Source: Methyloradius palustris
Lineage (GTDB): Bacteria > Pseudomonadota > Gammaproteobacteria > Burkholderiales > Methylophilaceae
Direction: 5' to 3'
DNA: 64,000 bases
Assembly (NCBI RefSeq): GCF_019703875.1
Contig: NZ_AP024110.1
Coordinates: 2,542,001 to 2,606,000 of the forward strand
The position numbers and the translations under genes were made by a program. Under the pieces are notes generated by a model. It had not been told where the DNA came from, searched no databases, and was given only the letters and a program-made list of their open reading frames with translations. This document shows positions 35,195-44,503 of this stretch, in pieces. How positions within the stretch are numbered: the stretch's first letter is position 1; each line of letters starts with the position of its first letter.

Positions 35195-36433
35195 ATGAAA
35201 AGACGCGTTGTTATTACTGGTTTAGGGATTGTTTCGCCGTTGGGCAATACGCCAGAGCTGTTTTACGATAATTTAATCGCTGGTAAATCTGGTATTCGTA
35301 GAATGACCTCAGAGTTTGTCGAGAAACTGGATACCAAGATTGCAGCGTATGCTGACTTCAATCCGCAAGATCACTTTACCCGCCACCAGTATTCAGCACT
35401 GGATCGTGTCAGCCAGTTTTCTCTGTATGCCGCACAGCAGGCCATTGCAGATGCCAAGCTGGACATGGAAAACATAGACAGAACCCGCACTGGCGTTTAT
35501 CTGGGCACAGGCATGGGCGGCGCCAATTCCATAGAAGAAGGTTATGTTCGCCTCTATCGCGATGGTGCGGAACGCCTAAAACCATTCACTGTGTTGATGG
35601 CCATGAACAACGCTGCCTGCTCACAAATCGGGCTTGAGTACAAACTCAGTGGCCCTAACCTGACATTCTCTACCGCCTGCTCTTCTTCTGCCGTTGCAAT
35701 CGGCGAAGCGATGCGCCAGATCAGGCATGGTTACACCGATGTCATGCTTGCTGGTGGCAGCGAAGCCTTACTCACATTTGGCACCATCAAAGCATGGGAA
35801 GCACTGCGCACACTGGCCAAAGAAGATGCCAATGACCCAGGTGCCTCATGCAAGCCATTTGCGGCAGACCGCACAGGCTTGGTATTGGGTGAAGGTGCTG
35901 CCGTGCTGATTCTTGAAGACTACGAATACGCAAAAGCCCGTGGGGCAAATATCTATGCTGAAATCTCAGGTTATGGCACTGCCAATGATGGCGTCCATAT
36001 TACCTCTCCTACACCAGAAGGCCAGGCAGTGGCTATTCGCGCCGCCCTGAAGGATGCAGAATTAAACCCGAAAGACATTGGTTATATCAATGCGCATGGC
36101 ACGGCGACTACGATGAATGACATTAGTGAAACTGCTGCCATTCGGCAGGTATTTGGCGAGTTTGCCAATCAAACGCCTGTCAGTTCTACCAAATCAATGC
36201 ATGGCCACTTAATGGGTGCGGCGGCGGCCGTAGAGATTGTGGCGACCACTTTGGCGCTTCAACACCAGATACTGCCGCCCACCATTAACCTGCATCAGCC
36301 AGATGAAAAATGTGACCTCGATTACATCCCGAATGTCGCTAGAAAGAATGTTTCAGTGATCCATGCCATGTCCAACTCCTTTGCCTTTGGCGGCACAGGG
36401 GCTGTACTAATTTTGAGCAAGGAATCACACTGA
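35195..36433 (+). CDS. Beta-ketoacyl-ACP synthase (FabF-like)
   Basis: A 412-residue condensing enzyme that extends acyl-ACP by decarboxylative Claisen condensation. The Cys-His-His triad is complete: C162 in TACSSSA, H301 in NAHGTAT, and H338 in MHGHLMGAAAAVE. It lies 18 bases after the ACP gene. No dedicated ketoreductase or dehydratase is next to it, so it may make a single condensation or use the primary fatty-acid enzymes. Overall it looks like KAS II rather than KAS III. Confidence 0.92.
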   Translation: MKRRVVITGLGIVSPLGNTPELFYDNLIAGKSGIRRMTSEFVEKLDTKIAAYADFNPQDHFTRHQYSALDRVSQFSLYAAQQAIADAKLDMENIDRTRTGVYLGTGMGGANSIEEGYVRLYRDGAERLKPFTVLMAMNNAACSQIGLEYKLSGPNLTFSTACSSSAVAIGEAMRQIRHGYTDVMLAGGSEALLTFGTIKAWEALRTLAKEDANDPGASCKPFAADRTGLVLGEGAAVLILEDYEYAKARGANIYAEISGYGTANDGVHITSPTPEGQAVAIRAALKDAELNPKDIGYINAHGTATTMNDISETAAIRQVFGEFANQTPVSSTKSMHGHLMGAAAAVEIVATTLALQHQILPPTINLHQPDEKCDLDYIPNVARKNVSVIHAMSNSFAFGGTGAVLILSKESH

Positions 36434-37623
36434 TGCAAATTGCTATTCCTTCAACCAATGACGCTGTGGCTGAGCTCACTGCTTTGTACTCCACTGAACG
36501 CACCTTTACCGCCGCTAAATATGAAGAAGCAGTTTGGGATCGCTTATTGCCTGGTGATGCTGAAAGCTACCGTTACCACTTGGCCTTTGAAATGGCAAAA
36601 GTTGAAGGCTTTAAAACAGGCTATGTAGCAGTCAAGCGCAGTGGCGTGATTGTTTGCTTGGTACCTTATTTTTTCACCGATTACAGCCTAGACAGCACGG
36701 TTCAAGGCCCTCTAAAACGTGGTTCAACCTGGTTAAAGAACCGTGCTCCAGGTTTGTTTAATAAATTATTCAAGCTCAAATTATTGTGCGTAGGTTCTGC
36801 AGTCACCGATAGCGCTAAACTCGGCATGGCTAAAGACTACACATTTGATCCTGAAATCATTATCGCGTTGAACTCAGAGCTGGATTTGGTTGCAGAGCGT
36901 GAAGGCGCCAGCATTATTGCTTTCAAGGATGTACTTGAATCTGACGCTACTTTACTGGAACCGCCACTAAAACAGGCAGGTTTCAGCAAAATTGAAAATA
37001 TGCCTGTTGCCCACAACCTGATTGCGTTTAAGAACTTTGATGAATATCTGGGCACATTAAGCTACTCCACACGCAAAGATTTCCGCCGTAAATTACGCGT
37101 AAAAAGCCAGATCACCATAGAAGAATACAACGGCACACCGCCCGATCTGGAAGAAATCTACCAGCTTTACCTCAACTGCTATGAACGCAGCGAACTGAAG
37201 TTTGAGAAATTGACGCTGGAATTTTTTGAGTCTATCGCCGCCCTCATGCCATTTAACTGCCGCTATGTACTGTATCGTGCGCAGGGAAAATTGATTGGCT
37301 TCAATCTGCTATTACATCGTGATGGCGTATTATTAGATAAATATATCGGCCTAGATTACGAACTCTGCCGCCAGTACAACCTGTACTTTTTGAGCTGGGC
37401 GCACAATATCGAAATGTGCATTCGAGATGGCTTTCATACTTATCAAAGCGGGCAAGCCGCTTATGAAACCAAGATTAGGCTTGGCTCCAAGTTAGAACAA
37501 ACCTATATTTTCTTCCGCCACCGTAACCAGCTCATTAACCCTGCGCTCAAGTTAATTGCTAATACACTGGCTTACGCTAATTTTGATGATGCTATTAAAA
37601 AGCAACAAGCTCAGCCAGAGTAA
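36433..37623 (+). CDS. FemAB/BioF2-like GNAT-fold acyltransferase
   Basis: A 396-residue protein with the double-GNAT fold of the FemAB/BioF2-like group, which attach acyl or aminoacyl groups to amines. The C-terminal half has the group pattern TRKDFRRKLRV, YQLYLNCYERS, and YQSGQAAYETKIRLGSKL (about 337-354). The N-terminal half resembles a degenerate GNAT domain. It starts on the last base of the ketosynthase stop, so it is coupled. It is a candidate for N-acylation of the amine made by the aminotransferase, which is inference. Confidence 0.7.
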   Translation: MQIAIPSTNDAVAELTALYSTERTFTAAKYEEAVWDRLLPGDAESYRYHLAFEMAKVEGFKTGYVAVKRSGVIVCLVPYFFTDYSLDSTVQGPLKRGSTWLKNRAPGLFNKLFKLKLLCVGSAVTDSAKLGMAKDYTFDPEIIIALNSELDLVAEREGASIIAFKDVLESDATLLEPPLKQAGFSKIENMPVAHNLIAFKNFDEYLGTLSYSTRKDFRRKLRVKSQITIEEYNGTPPDLEEIYQLYLNCYERSELKFEKLTLEFFESIAALMPFNCRYVLYRAQGKLIGFNLLLHRDGVLLDKYIGLDYELCRQYNLYFLSWAHNIEMCIRDGFHTYQSGQAAYETKIRLGSKLEQTYIFFRHRNQLINPALKLIANTLAYANFDDAIKKQQAQPE

Positions 37624-37641
37624 ATCCTGACAATTAATACA

Positions 37642-38064
37642 ATGCAAAATAAAGCACTCGCCACCTTCACCAAAAAATCTGCGATTCCATGGGATATTCT
37701 CGCGCTGTTTTTCATACTGCTTGCTTGCGATACAGCAGCGCAACTTTTTTTCAAACTGGGTGCATCACACACTGGTGAATTCCCTATCGACAGCCTGAGC
37801 AACATTCTGGCTTATATCCAGGCATTGGGGACTAGCCCAATGATATTGGCTGGCATAGTCACCCTTGCAATCGCTTTTTTTTGCTGGCTGGCCATCATCG
37901 CCAAAATAGATTTATCTAAAGCACATACCATCACCAGTATTGCCTTTGGCACAGTGCCGCTTTGTTCGGTCTGGTTGTTGGGCGAACACTTTACCGCCCT
38001 GCAATCGCTCGGCGTGATTCTGATTATGCTGGGGGCTTATATTGCCTCTGAACATAATGCTTAG
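37642..38064 (+). CDS. Small EamA/SMR-like membrane transporter (second copy)
   Basis: A 140-residue protein with about four membrane helices (about 17-37, 65-85, 91-108, 114-134). It resembles the first small transporter of the cluster in topology and in the AHTITSIAFGTVPLCSVWLLGEHF segment with an acidic residue after the third helix. Such pairs can form heterodimers, as ArnE/ArnF do in flipping aminoarabinose-lipid. It ends the same-strand run of biosynthesis genes. Confidence 0.72.
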   Translation: MQNKALATFTKKSAIPWDILALFFILLACDTAAQLFFKLGASHTGEFPIDSLSNILAYIQALGTSPMILAGIVTLAIAFFCWLAIIAKIDLSKAHTITSIAFGTVPLCSVWLLGEHFTALQSLGVILIMLGAYIASEHNA

Positions 38065-38229
38065 TTAGGTATTCATTTCAAGAAAAATAACATGAGACTA
38101 TGCTTAAATTAAACAGACATCTTTAGTCTAAATGTAATGAGTGATAAGCTCTATATTCATTATACGGTGTATGATTTTCTTAGTAGATGCGCCCAACATT
38201 TAATAATCTTGAATAATAGGAAGTAGGCA

Positions 38230-39501
38230 ATGAGCACTGCATCCACAGTCACCGAAGTCTCTGGCAAATCCGAAATTTTTCTTGGTCGCCAACCCATTCT
38301 GGCACTAGACAAAAATACCGTTGCTTACGAGTTATTGTTCCGCTCTGAAGATAGCCTGCTTGAAGCAGATGTCACAGACGACCTGCTTTCAACATCGACC
38401 GTTATCGTTAACATGCTCAGCCAGTTTGGTCTGGATAACGTACTCGGCAGCTGTGATGCCTTTATTAATGTATCTGCCAGTTTGTTGATGAGTGAAACCA
38501 TCGAGCTACTGCCACCAGAACGGATCATTTTCGAGATTCTGGAAGATGTACCTATAAGCTCTCAGCTCGTAGAACGTTGTATAGAACTGAAAGGGCGTGG
38601 ATTCAGGTTGGCAATTGATGACTTCGTCTATCGTGCAGAATATGACGCGATTTTGCCGTTAATTGATTACCTGAAAGTAGATCTGGAAATCACATCTATA
38701 GAATCACTGCCTAAAGTGATTGCTGAAATCAGGAAACATTCCAATGCGATTCTGCTTGCTGAAAAAGTAGAGCTAGAAACCCAATATCTCGCCTGTAAAG
38801 ATTTAGGGTTTACCTTGTTTCAAGGTTATTTCTTCGCGCATCCAGTCGTAATCACCGGCAAGAAGCCGCAGCCTAACCAGATCAGCCTGATGCGTATTAT
38901 GGGCATGTTGATTGGCGATGCGAATGTCAGCGAACTTGAAGTACCGTTCAAGGAAAGTCCAACGCTCACTATCAGCTTGTTACGCTTAGTCAATTCAGTG
39001 GCAGTAAGCGGCGGTCGACGCCAGGAAATTAGCACGCTACGCCAAGCGATTGTGATACTCGGGCAGAAACAGCTACTGCGCTGGGTGCAATTACTGCTTT
39101 ATGTATCGCCTGAAGGCAATATTGCCAACAGCCTCATGCAGCAGGTATCTAACCGTGCGCGTTTGATGGAGCTGATTGCCAACCAGCTTGATAACTACAA
39201 GGCAACGGGAGACCAAGCTTTTATGGTCGGCATGCTTTCACTGGTACATGCGGTACTTAAAACCCCACAAGAAGAAGTGCTGGCACAAATTGCCATTCCT
39301 GAAACATTAAAATTGGCCATCACTAAACGTGAAGGCCTGTTAGGTCAGTTGCTGAACCTCACGGAAATGATAGAGAAATATGAGTTCGAAGCAGCTGGGG
39401 CTGCTATTCATGAGCTAGGGATGAGTGTGAGTGATTTCACCAGCATTCAACTGCAAGCCATGCAATGGGCCAATGAGCTAAACAAACAAGCGAACGACTA
39501 A
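38230..39501 (+). CDS. EAL-HDOD domain signalling protein
   Basis: A 423-residue cytosolic protein with an N-terminal EAL-like domain (about 15-205; signature LGRQPILALDKNTVAYELLFRS, with a second acidic site AIDDFVY) and a C-terminal HDOD domain (about 210-400). Several EAL catalytic residues seem to be missing (YELLFR in place of ExLxR, and no clear DDFG-type loop). It may therefore bind rather than degrade cyclic di-GMP. Related proteins control motility and biofilm. AGGAAG lies before the ATG. It converges on metH. Confidence 0.85.
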   Translation: MSTASTVTEVSGKSEIFLGRQPILALDKNTVAYELLFRSEDSLLEADVTDDLLSTSTVIVNMLSQFGLDNVLGSCDAFINVSASLLMSETIELLPPERIIFEILEDVPISSQLVERCIELKGRGFRLAIDDFVYRAEYDAILPLIDYLKVDLEITSIESLPKVIAEIRKHSNAILLAEKVELETQYLACKDLGFTLFQGYFFAHPVVITGKKPQPNQISLMRIMGMLIGDANVSELEVPFKESPTLTISLLRLVNSVAVSGGRRQEISTLRQAIVILGQKQLLRWVQLLLYVSPEGNIANSLMQQVSNRARLMELIANQLDNYKATGDQAFMVGMLSLVHAVLKTPQEEVLAQIAIPETLKLAITKREGLLGQLLNLTEMIEKYEFEAAGAAIHELGMSVSDFTSIQLQAMQWANELNKQAND

Positions 39502-39507
39502 ATAATT

Positions 39508-39541
39508 GATGGCTTCGGGTTAAGTATTAACCCAAGCCATC
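39508..39541. terminator. Hairpin between the EAL-HDOD gene and metH
   Basis: GATGGCTT-C-GGGTTAA, loop GTA, then TTAACCC-AAGCCATC gives a 15-bp stem with one bulged base. It lies in the 46-base gap between convergent genes. The T run on either strand is short, so termination efficiency is uncertain. Confidence 0.6.
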
Positions 39542-39547
39542 AACTTG

Positions 39548-42500
39548 TCAGCTTAAATTCGGTGCCAGCCAGCGTTCAAGATATTCCACTGGCAAACCTC
39601 TACGTTTTGCCATATCAGTCAGCTGATCGGTACCAATCTTATCCACACTGAAGTATTTAGCATCTTGGTGTGCAAAGTAAAATCCCGATACTGCAGCGCC
39701 GGGCAACATGGCGAATGATTCAGTCAATGTCATGTTAATTTCATCGCACTGCATCACATGGAACATATCTGGTTTTACGGTATGGTCTGGGCAGGCTGGG
39801 TAACCTGGCGCAGGTCGTATGCCCTGATACTGCTCTTTTATTAGCGCTTCTTTACTCAAACTTTCATCTGCAACGTAGCCCCACAGATCGGTGCGCACGC
39901 GCTCATGCAGATACTCAGCAAAAGCTTCTGCGAGCCTGTCTGCCAAGGACTTCAGCATAATACTGCTGTAATCATCGTGGGCGTCTCCAAAGCGTTTTTC
40001 GTATTTCTCGATACCAAGACCGCTGGTCACTGCAAACATACCTATATAGTCAGCAACGCCAGAATCCTTAGGCGCAATGAAATCAGCCAAACATTGATTG
40101 GGTCGCGGCACACCATCAATCACGGGCTTTTCAGTTTGCTGGCGCATGCCGTAATAGGTAAAGGCCACTTGCGTGCGCGTTTCATCCGTATAAATCTCAA
40201 TATCATCGTCATTCACCGTATTTGCAGGTAATAATGCTACGACGCCATTCGCAGTCAGCCAGCGTCCATCAATCAGCTTTTTCAGCATGGCTTGCGCTTC
40301 GGCAAACACTTTAGTGGCTGAATCGCCGACTACGCTATCCGTCAAAATCGCTGGGTAAAACCCAGCCAGATCCCAAGTCTGGAAAAACGGGCTCCAGTCG
40401 ATATAAGGCACCAGTGCTGCCAGATCAAAATTCTTGAACGTGCGGCGACCAATAAACTTTGGCTTCACCGGAGTATTGCTCGCTGTGAAATCAAGTTTGG
40501 CTTTGTTGGCACGTGCCTGTGCAAGTGTCAGCATAGGCGTACCTTTTTTATTCGCATGCTGGGTGCGGGCACGGTCATAGTCAATCGCGACTTCATCAAT
40601 ATAGGCATCGCGCTGCTCTGGCGTGAGCAACGACTGCATTACCGACACTGAGCGTGAAGCATCGGCGACATAAATTACAGGACCCTCATAATGAGGTGCA
40701 ATCTTCACTGCGGTATGGGCACGCGACGTAGTTGCACCACCAATCAACAGGGGTGTTTTCAATCCGCGAAAATACGGGTCACGCTGCATCTCACGCGCAA
40801 CATGTGCCATTTCTTCAAGCGAAGGCGTAATCAAGCCAGATAAGCCAATAATGTCTGCATTTTCGGCTTTGGCCATTGCCAATATTTCGGAAGCTGGCAC
40901 CATCACACCCATATTGACCACTTCAAAGTTATTGCACTGCAATACGACCGAGACGATATTCTTGCCGATGTCGTGCACGTCACCTTTTACAGTGGCGATC
41001 ACCATCTTGCCTTTGGGCTTGGCGACTATGCCAGTGCGCTGTTCTTCGAGCAGTTTTTCTTCTTCGATATAAGGGATTAGATGGGCCACTGCCTGCTTCA
41101 TCACACGGGCAGACTTCACCACTTGCGGCAGGAACATTTTGCCCTGGCCGAACAGGTCACCAACGACGTTCATGCCGTCCATCAAGGGGCCTTCAATCAC
41201 ATGAATTGGGCGACCGCCATTGTTAAGTAGTTCTTGCCGCGCCTCTTCTGTGTCAGCAACGATGAATTCAGTAATGCCATGCACCATCGCATGCGTCAGG
41301 CGTTTTTGCACGGTGGTAGGTTTTTCTGGCGTGCCGCGCCACTCCAGCGTGGCCTCTTCTTTCTTGCCGCCCGCTTTTAACGTACCTGCAATCTCGATCA
41401 TGCGCTCGGTCGCATCGTCGCGACGATTCAGCACAACATCTTCAACGCGCTCTTTGAGTTCAGCGGGCAGATCATCGTAAACGCCCATCATGCCTGCGTT
41501 GACGATACCCATGGTCATGCCGGCTTTGATTGCATGGTAGAGGAATACGGTATGAATCGCCTCGCGCGCAGGGTCATTGCCGCGGAAACTAAAGCTCACA
41601 TTCGATACACCACCTGAAATCTTGGCATGCGGCAGGTTTTCGCGTATCCAGCGCGTGGCATTAATAAAATCTACGGCATAGTTGTTATGCTCTTCAATGC
41701 CTGTCGCAATCGCGAAAATATTCGGGTCAAAGATAATGTCTTCAGGCGGGAAACCTACTTTTTGCACCAATAGTTCATAGGCGCGTTTGCAAATCTCGAT
41801 CTTGCGCTCATAGGTATCTGCCTGGCCCTTTTCATCAAACGCCATCACGATCACCGCCGCGCCGTAACGCAGGCAAAGCTTGGCCTGACGTAAGAATTCG
41901 TCTTCGCCCTCTTTCATTGAGATTGAATTTACAATGGCTTTGCCCTGCACACATTTGAGGCCCGCCTCAATGACTGACCATTTAGATGAGTCGATCATCA
42001 CTGGCACGCGTGCAATATCTGGCTCGGAAGCGACCAGATTCAAAAAGTGTGTCATCGCGGCAACGGCATCCAGCATGCCTTCATCCATATTGATATCGAT
42101 GACTTGGGCGCCGTTTTCGACCTGCTGCCTTGCCACTACAAGCGCCTCATCAAATTGCCCGTTCAAAATCATGCGGGCAAAAGCTTTGGAACCAGTTACA
42201 TTAGTGCGCTCGCCGACGTTAACGAACAGCGAGCTTTCATCAATCGTAAATGGCTCGAGGCCTGAGAGCCTGGTTGCAGGTTCTACATGCGGCACATTGC
42301 GCGGCTCGATCTGGGCGACCTGTTCAGCAATCGCCTTGATATGCGGTGGCGTGGTACCGCAGCAGCCACCAGCAATATTGACGAAGCCACTCTCAGCAAA
42401 CTCTTTGAGTAGTGAAGAAGTATCCGCAGGTTTTTCATCAAACCCAGTATCCGACATCGGGTTTGGCAAACCGGCATTGGGATAGATACAGACGAATGTA

Positions 42501-43342
42501 TCGGCGATTTTGGATAGTTCTTCAGCATAAGGCCTCATCAAGGCGGCACCTAAGGCGCAATTAAGGCCTATGGTCAGTGGGCGTGCATGGCGGACTGAAT
42601 TCCAGAATGCAGAAACCGTCTGACCAGAGAGAATACGCCCTGAGGCATCTGTGACCGTGCCAGAAAGCATGATAGGTAAACGCGCGCCATACTCTTCAAA
42701 GAAGGTATCAATCGCAAACAGGGCTGCCTTGCAATTGAGCGTATCAAAGATGGTTTCCACCATCAGGATATCTGCACCACCAGCCACCAAGCCTCGCGTT
42801 TGCTCAAGGTAAGCAGTCACAAGCTGATCAAAGCTCACGTTACGGGCTGCAGGGTCATTCACATCTGGTGAGATTGAGGCCGTTTTAGGCGTTGGCCCAA
42901 GCGCGCCAGCCACAAAACGTGGTTTATCTGGCGTGCTGTATTTGTCGCAAGCTACGCGCGCCAGCTTGGCGGCTTCCACATTCATCTCATAGGCCAGATG
43001 GCCCATGTGGTAATCATCTTGCGCTACAGTGGTCGCACCAAAAGTATTGGTCTCGATAATATCTGCGCCTGCAGCAAGATATTGTTCATGTATCTCGTGG
43101 ATTACATCTGGGCGAGTCAGCGTCAATAACTCATTATTCCCTTTTACGAATAACTCACGTTCACCTTTTGGTGCCGCAAAATCAGCAAAACGCTGGCCAC
43201 GATAATCCTGCTCAGTCAGTTTGTACTGCTGAATCATGGTACCCATTGCGCCATCAAGAATCAGGATGCGCTGCGCAAGCAGCTCGCGTAAACGCAGTTC
43301 AGTCGCGGAAATCGATAAAGATGAGGTTACATCTTGGGTCAT
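39548..43342 (-). CDS. metH: Cobalamin-dependent methionine synthase
   Basis: MetH transfers a methyl group from methyltetrahydrofolate via cobalamin to homocysteine. The 1264-residue modular protein is complete. It has a homocysteine-binding domain with the zinc Cys pair C327-C328 in GGCCGTTPPH, and a pterin-binding domain (NVGERTNVTGSKAF at about 372). A cobalamin-binding domain with the axial His (H790, in DVHDIGKN) and a C-terminal AdoMet-activation domain follow. The organism must make or import B12. No cobalamin riboswitch is visible in the roughly 100-base upstream gap. Confidence 0.97.
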   Translation of the reverse strand: MTQDVTSSLSISATELRLRELLAQRILILDGAMGTMIQQYKLTEQDYRGQRFADFAAPKGERELFVKGNNELLTLTRPDVIHEIHEQYLAAGADIIETNTFGATTVAQDDYHMGHLAYEMNVEAAKLARVACDKYSTPDKPRFVAGALGPTPKTASISPDVNDPAARNVSFDQLVTAYLEQTRGLVAGGADILMVETIFDTLNCKAALFAIDTFFEEYGARLPIMLSGTVTDASGRILSGQTVSAFWNSVRHARPLTIGLNCALGAALMRPYAEELSKIADTFVCIYPNAGLPNPMSDTGFDEKPADTSSLLKEFAESGFVNIAGGCCGTTPPHIKAIAEQVAQIEPRNVPHVEPATRLSGLEPFTIDESSLFVNVGERTNVTGSKAFARMILNGQFDEALVVARQQVENGAQVIDINMDEGMLDAVAAMTHFLNLVASEPDIARVPVMIDSSKWSVIEAGLKCVQGKAIVNSISMKEGEDEFLRQAKLCLRYGAAVIVMAFDEKGQADTYERKIEICKRAYELLVQKVGFPPEDIIFDPNIFAIATGIEEHNNYAVDFINATRWIRENLPHAKISGGVSNVSFSFRGNDPAREAIHTVFLYHAIKAGMTMGIVNAGMMGVYDDLPAELKERVEDVVLNRRDDATERMIEIAGTLKAGGKKEEATLEWRGTPEKPTTVQKRLTHAMVHGITEFIVADTEEARQELLNNGGRPIHVIEGPLMDGMNVVGDLFGQGKMFLPQVVKSARVMKQAVAHLIPYIEEEKLLEEQRTGIVAKPKGKMVIATVKGDVHDIGKNIVSVVLQCNNFEVVNMGVMVPASEILAMAKAENADIIGLSGLITPSLEEMAHVAREMQRDPYFRGLKTPLLIGGATTSRAHTAVKIAPHYEGPVIYVADASRSVSVMQSLLTPEQRDAYIDEVAIDYDRARTQHANKKGTPMLTLAQARANKAKLDFTASNTPVKPKFIGRRTFKNFDLAALVPYIDWSPFFQTWDLAGFYPAILTDSVVGDSATKVFAEAQAMLKKLIDGRWLTANGVVALLPANTVNDDDIEIYTDETRTQVAFTYYGMRQQTEKPVIDGVPRPNQCLADFIAPKDSGVADYIGMFAVTSGLGIEKYEKRFGDAHDDYSSIMLKSLADRLAEAFAEYLHERVRTDLWGYVADESLSKEALIKEQYQGIRPAPGYPACPDHTVKPDMFHVMQCDEINMTLTESFAMLPGAAVSGFYFAHQDAKYFSVDKIGTDQLTDMAKRRGLPVEYLERWLAPNLS

Positions 43343-43445
43343 TTAAAGCTTTCAAGAACAGTTTTGGTGCATAACAGCTACTTAATATTGAGGCGATGCT
43401 CTACATCTCAAGCTTAAATAGCAAAGCACCTTATTTTCTCACGTC

Positions 43446-44492
43446 TTAGGACAAACTAGCACCCATTAAATGCCCTATCCAGTAGGTCATCACGCCAGCA
43501 CTGCCACCAATCAGTAGCATCCGTAGCCCACCCAGCAAAGCGTTGCGCCCAGTGAACAGGGATAAGATAGCGCCTACTAGAAAAAGTGCGATGCCAGCAA
43601 AGGCGACGGATAGCGTCAGAGCATGTGTTAATCGAAACAAGTAAGGCAGCAATGGAATTGCGCCACCAAAGACAAAAGCAGTAAAAGAAGAGATAGCTGC
43701 TAACCAAGGCGAACCCAGCTCATCTGGGTTCAAGCCAAGCTCTTCGCGAGCAAGGGTATCAAGCCCCAATTCAGGGTCGGCAACCAGTTTATTTGCGAGC
43801 TTCTGCGCATCCGCTGGATCCATGCCTCGCGCCACATAAATCAGCGCCAGTTCACTGGCCTCTTCTTCTGGATATTGCACCAGCTCTGCACGCTCCAAGC
43901 CAATTTGATATTCGAACATTTCGCGCTGGGATCGCATGGAAATATATTCACCTGCAGCCATTGAGAAAGCACCTGCCAAAAGGCCAGCGACCCCAGTCAA
44001 TAAGATGGCGCTATTCGCCGTGGCGGCACCAGCCACGCCCATCACCAAACAGGCTATTGATACCAAGCCGTCATTCACGCCAAACACCGCTGCACGCAGA
44101 CCGCCACTTGAGCTGACGCCTGAATGACTTGCACCTACTTCTTCGAGCTTTTCTGGTACAGGGTGATAACCCACCAAACGACTATTAGAGTAAATAGAAA
44201 GGCCGCGGATTTTGACGGCCGCTAATATAGGCTTGATTCTGCTAGTGCCAAACTGATGAATCAGGCATCCAACTAACTTAGTGCGCATATCTGGTTTATA
44301 ACTTACTGGTAGAGGCAAACCTTCGTTCTTAACCAATGCCGCCCAGCTTTGAGATTGCTGCAGCGCCTCATGTGAAAGCTTAAGAAAAAGCTGTTTACGC
44401 ACTGCATCTTTTTCAGCCTCAGCCATGAGCCTATATATATAAGAAGAGCGCTGCTCTTCATACCAGCTTTTTAAGCCTTTACTATTTGTCAT
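43446..44492 (-). CDS. VIT1/CCC1-family metal transporter with N-terminal helical domain
   Basis: A 348-residue protein with two parts. Residues about 1-120 form a charged helical region (EEQRSSYIYRLMAEAEKD, LFLKLSHEALQQSQSW) that resembles a rubrerythrin/ferritin-like domain. Residues about 130-348 are the VIT1/CCC1 transporter with five helices (VFGVNDGLVSIACLVMGVAGA, LAGAFSMAAGEYISMRSQRE, and the cytosolic metal-binding helices rich in Glu). Related proteins export or store iron and manganese. It lies about 100 bases before metH on the same strand and 12 bases after comM. Confidence 0.8.
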   Translation of the reverse strand: MTNSKGLKSWYEEQRSSYIYRLMAEAEKDAVRKQLFLKLSHEALQQSQSWAALVKNEGLPLPVSYKPDMRTKLVGCLIHQFGTSRIKPILAAVKIRGLSIYSNSRLVGYHPVPEKLEEVGASHSGVSSSGGLRAAVFGVNDGLVSIACLVMGVAGAATANSAILLTGVAGLLAGAFSMAAGEYISMRSQREMFEYQIGLERAELVQYPEEEASELALIYVARGMDPADAQKLANKLVADPELGLDTLAREELGLNPDELGSPWLAAISSFTAFVFGGAIPLLPYLFRLTHALTLSVAFAGIALFLVGAILSLFTGRNALLGGLRMLLIGGSAGVMTYWIGHLMGASLS

Positions 44493-44503
44493 ATTTATAC
44501 AGA

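Noticed and set aside
41934..42485. Open frame of 183 codons antisense to metH
   Set aside because: It mirrors the pterin-binding region of metH, has no family features and no promoter, so it is a shadow frame.
43343..43445. Cobalamin or SAM riboswitch upstream of metH
   Set aside because: The gap is only about 100 bases and I see no B12-box-like or SAM-type conserved core in it.
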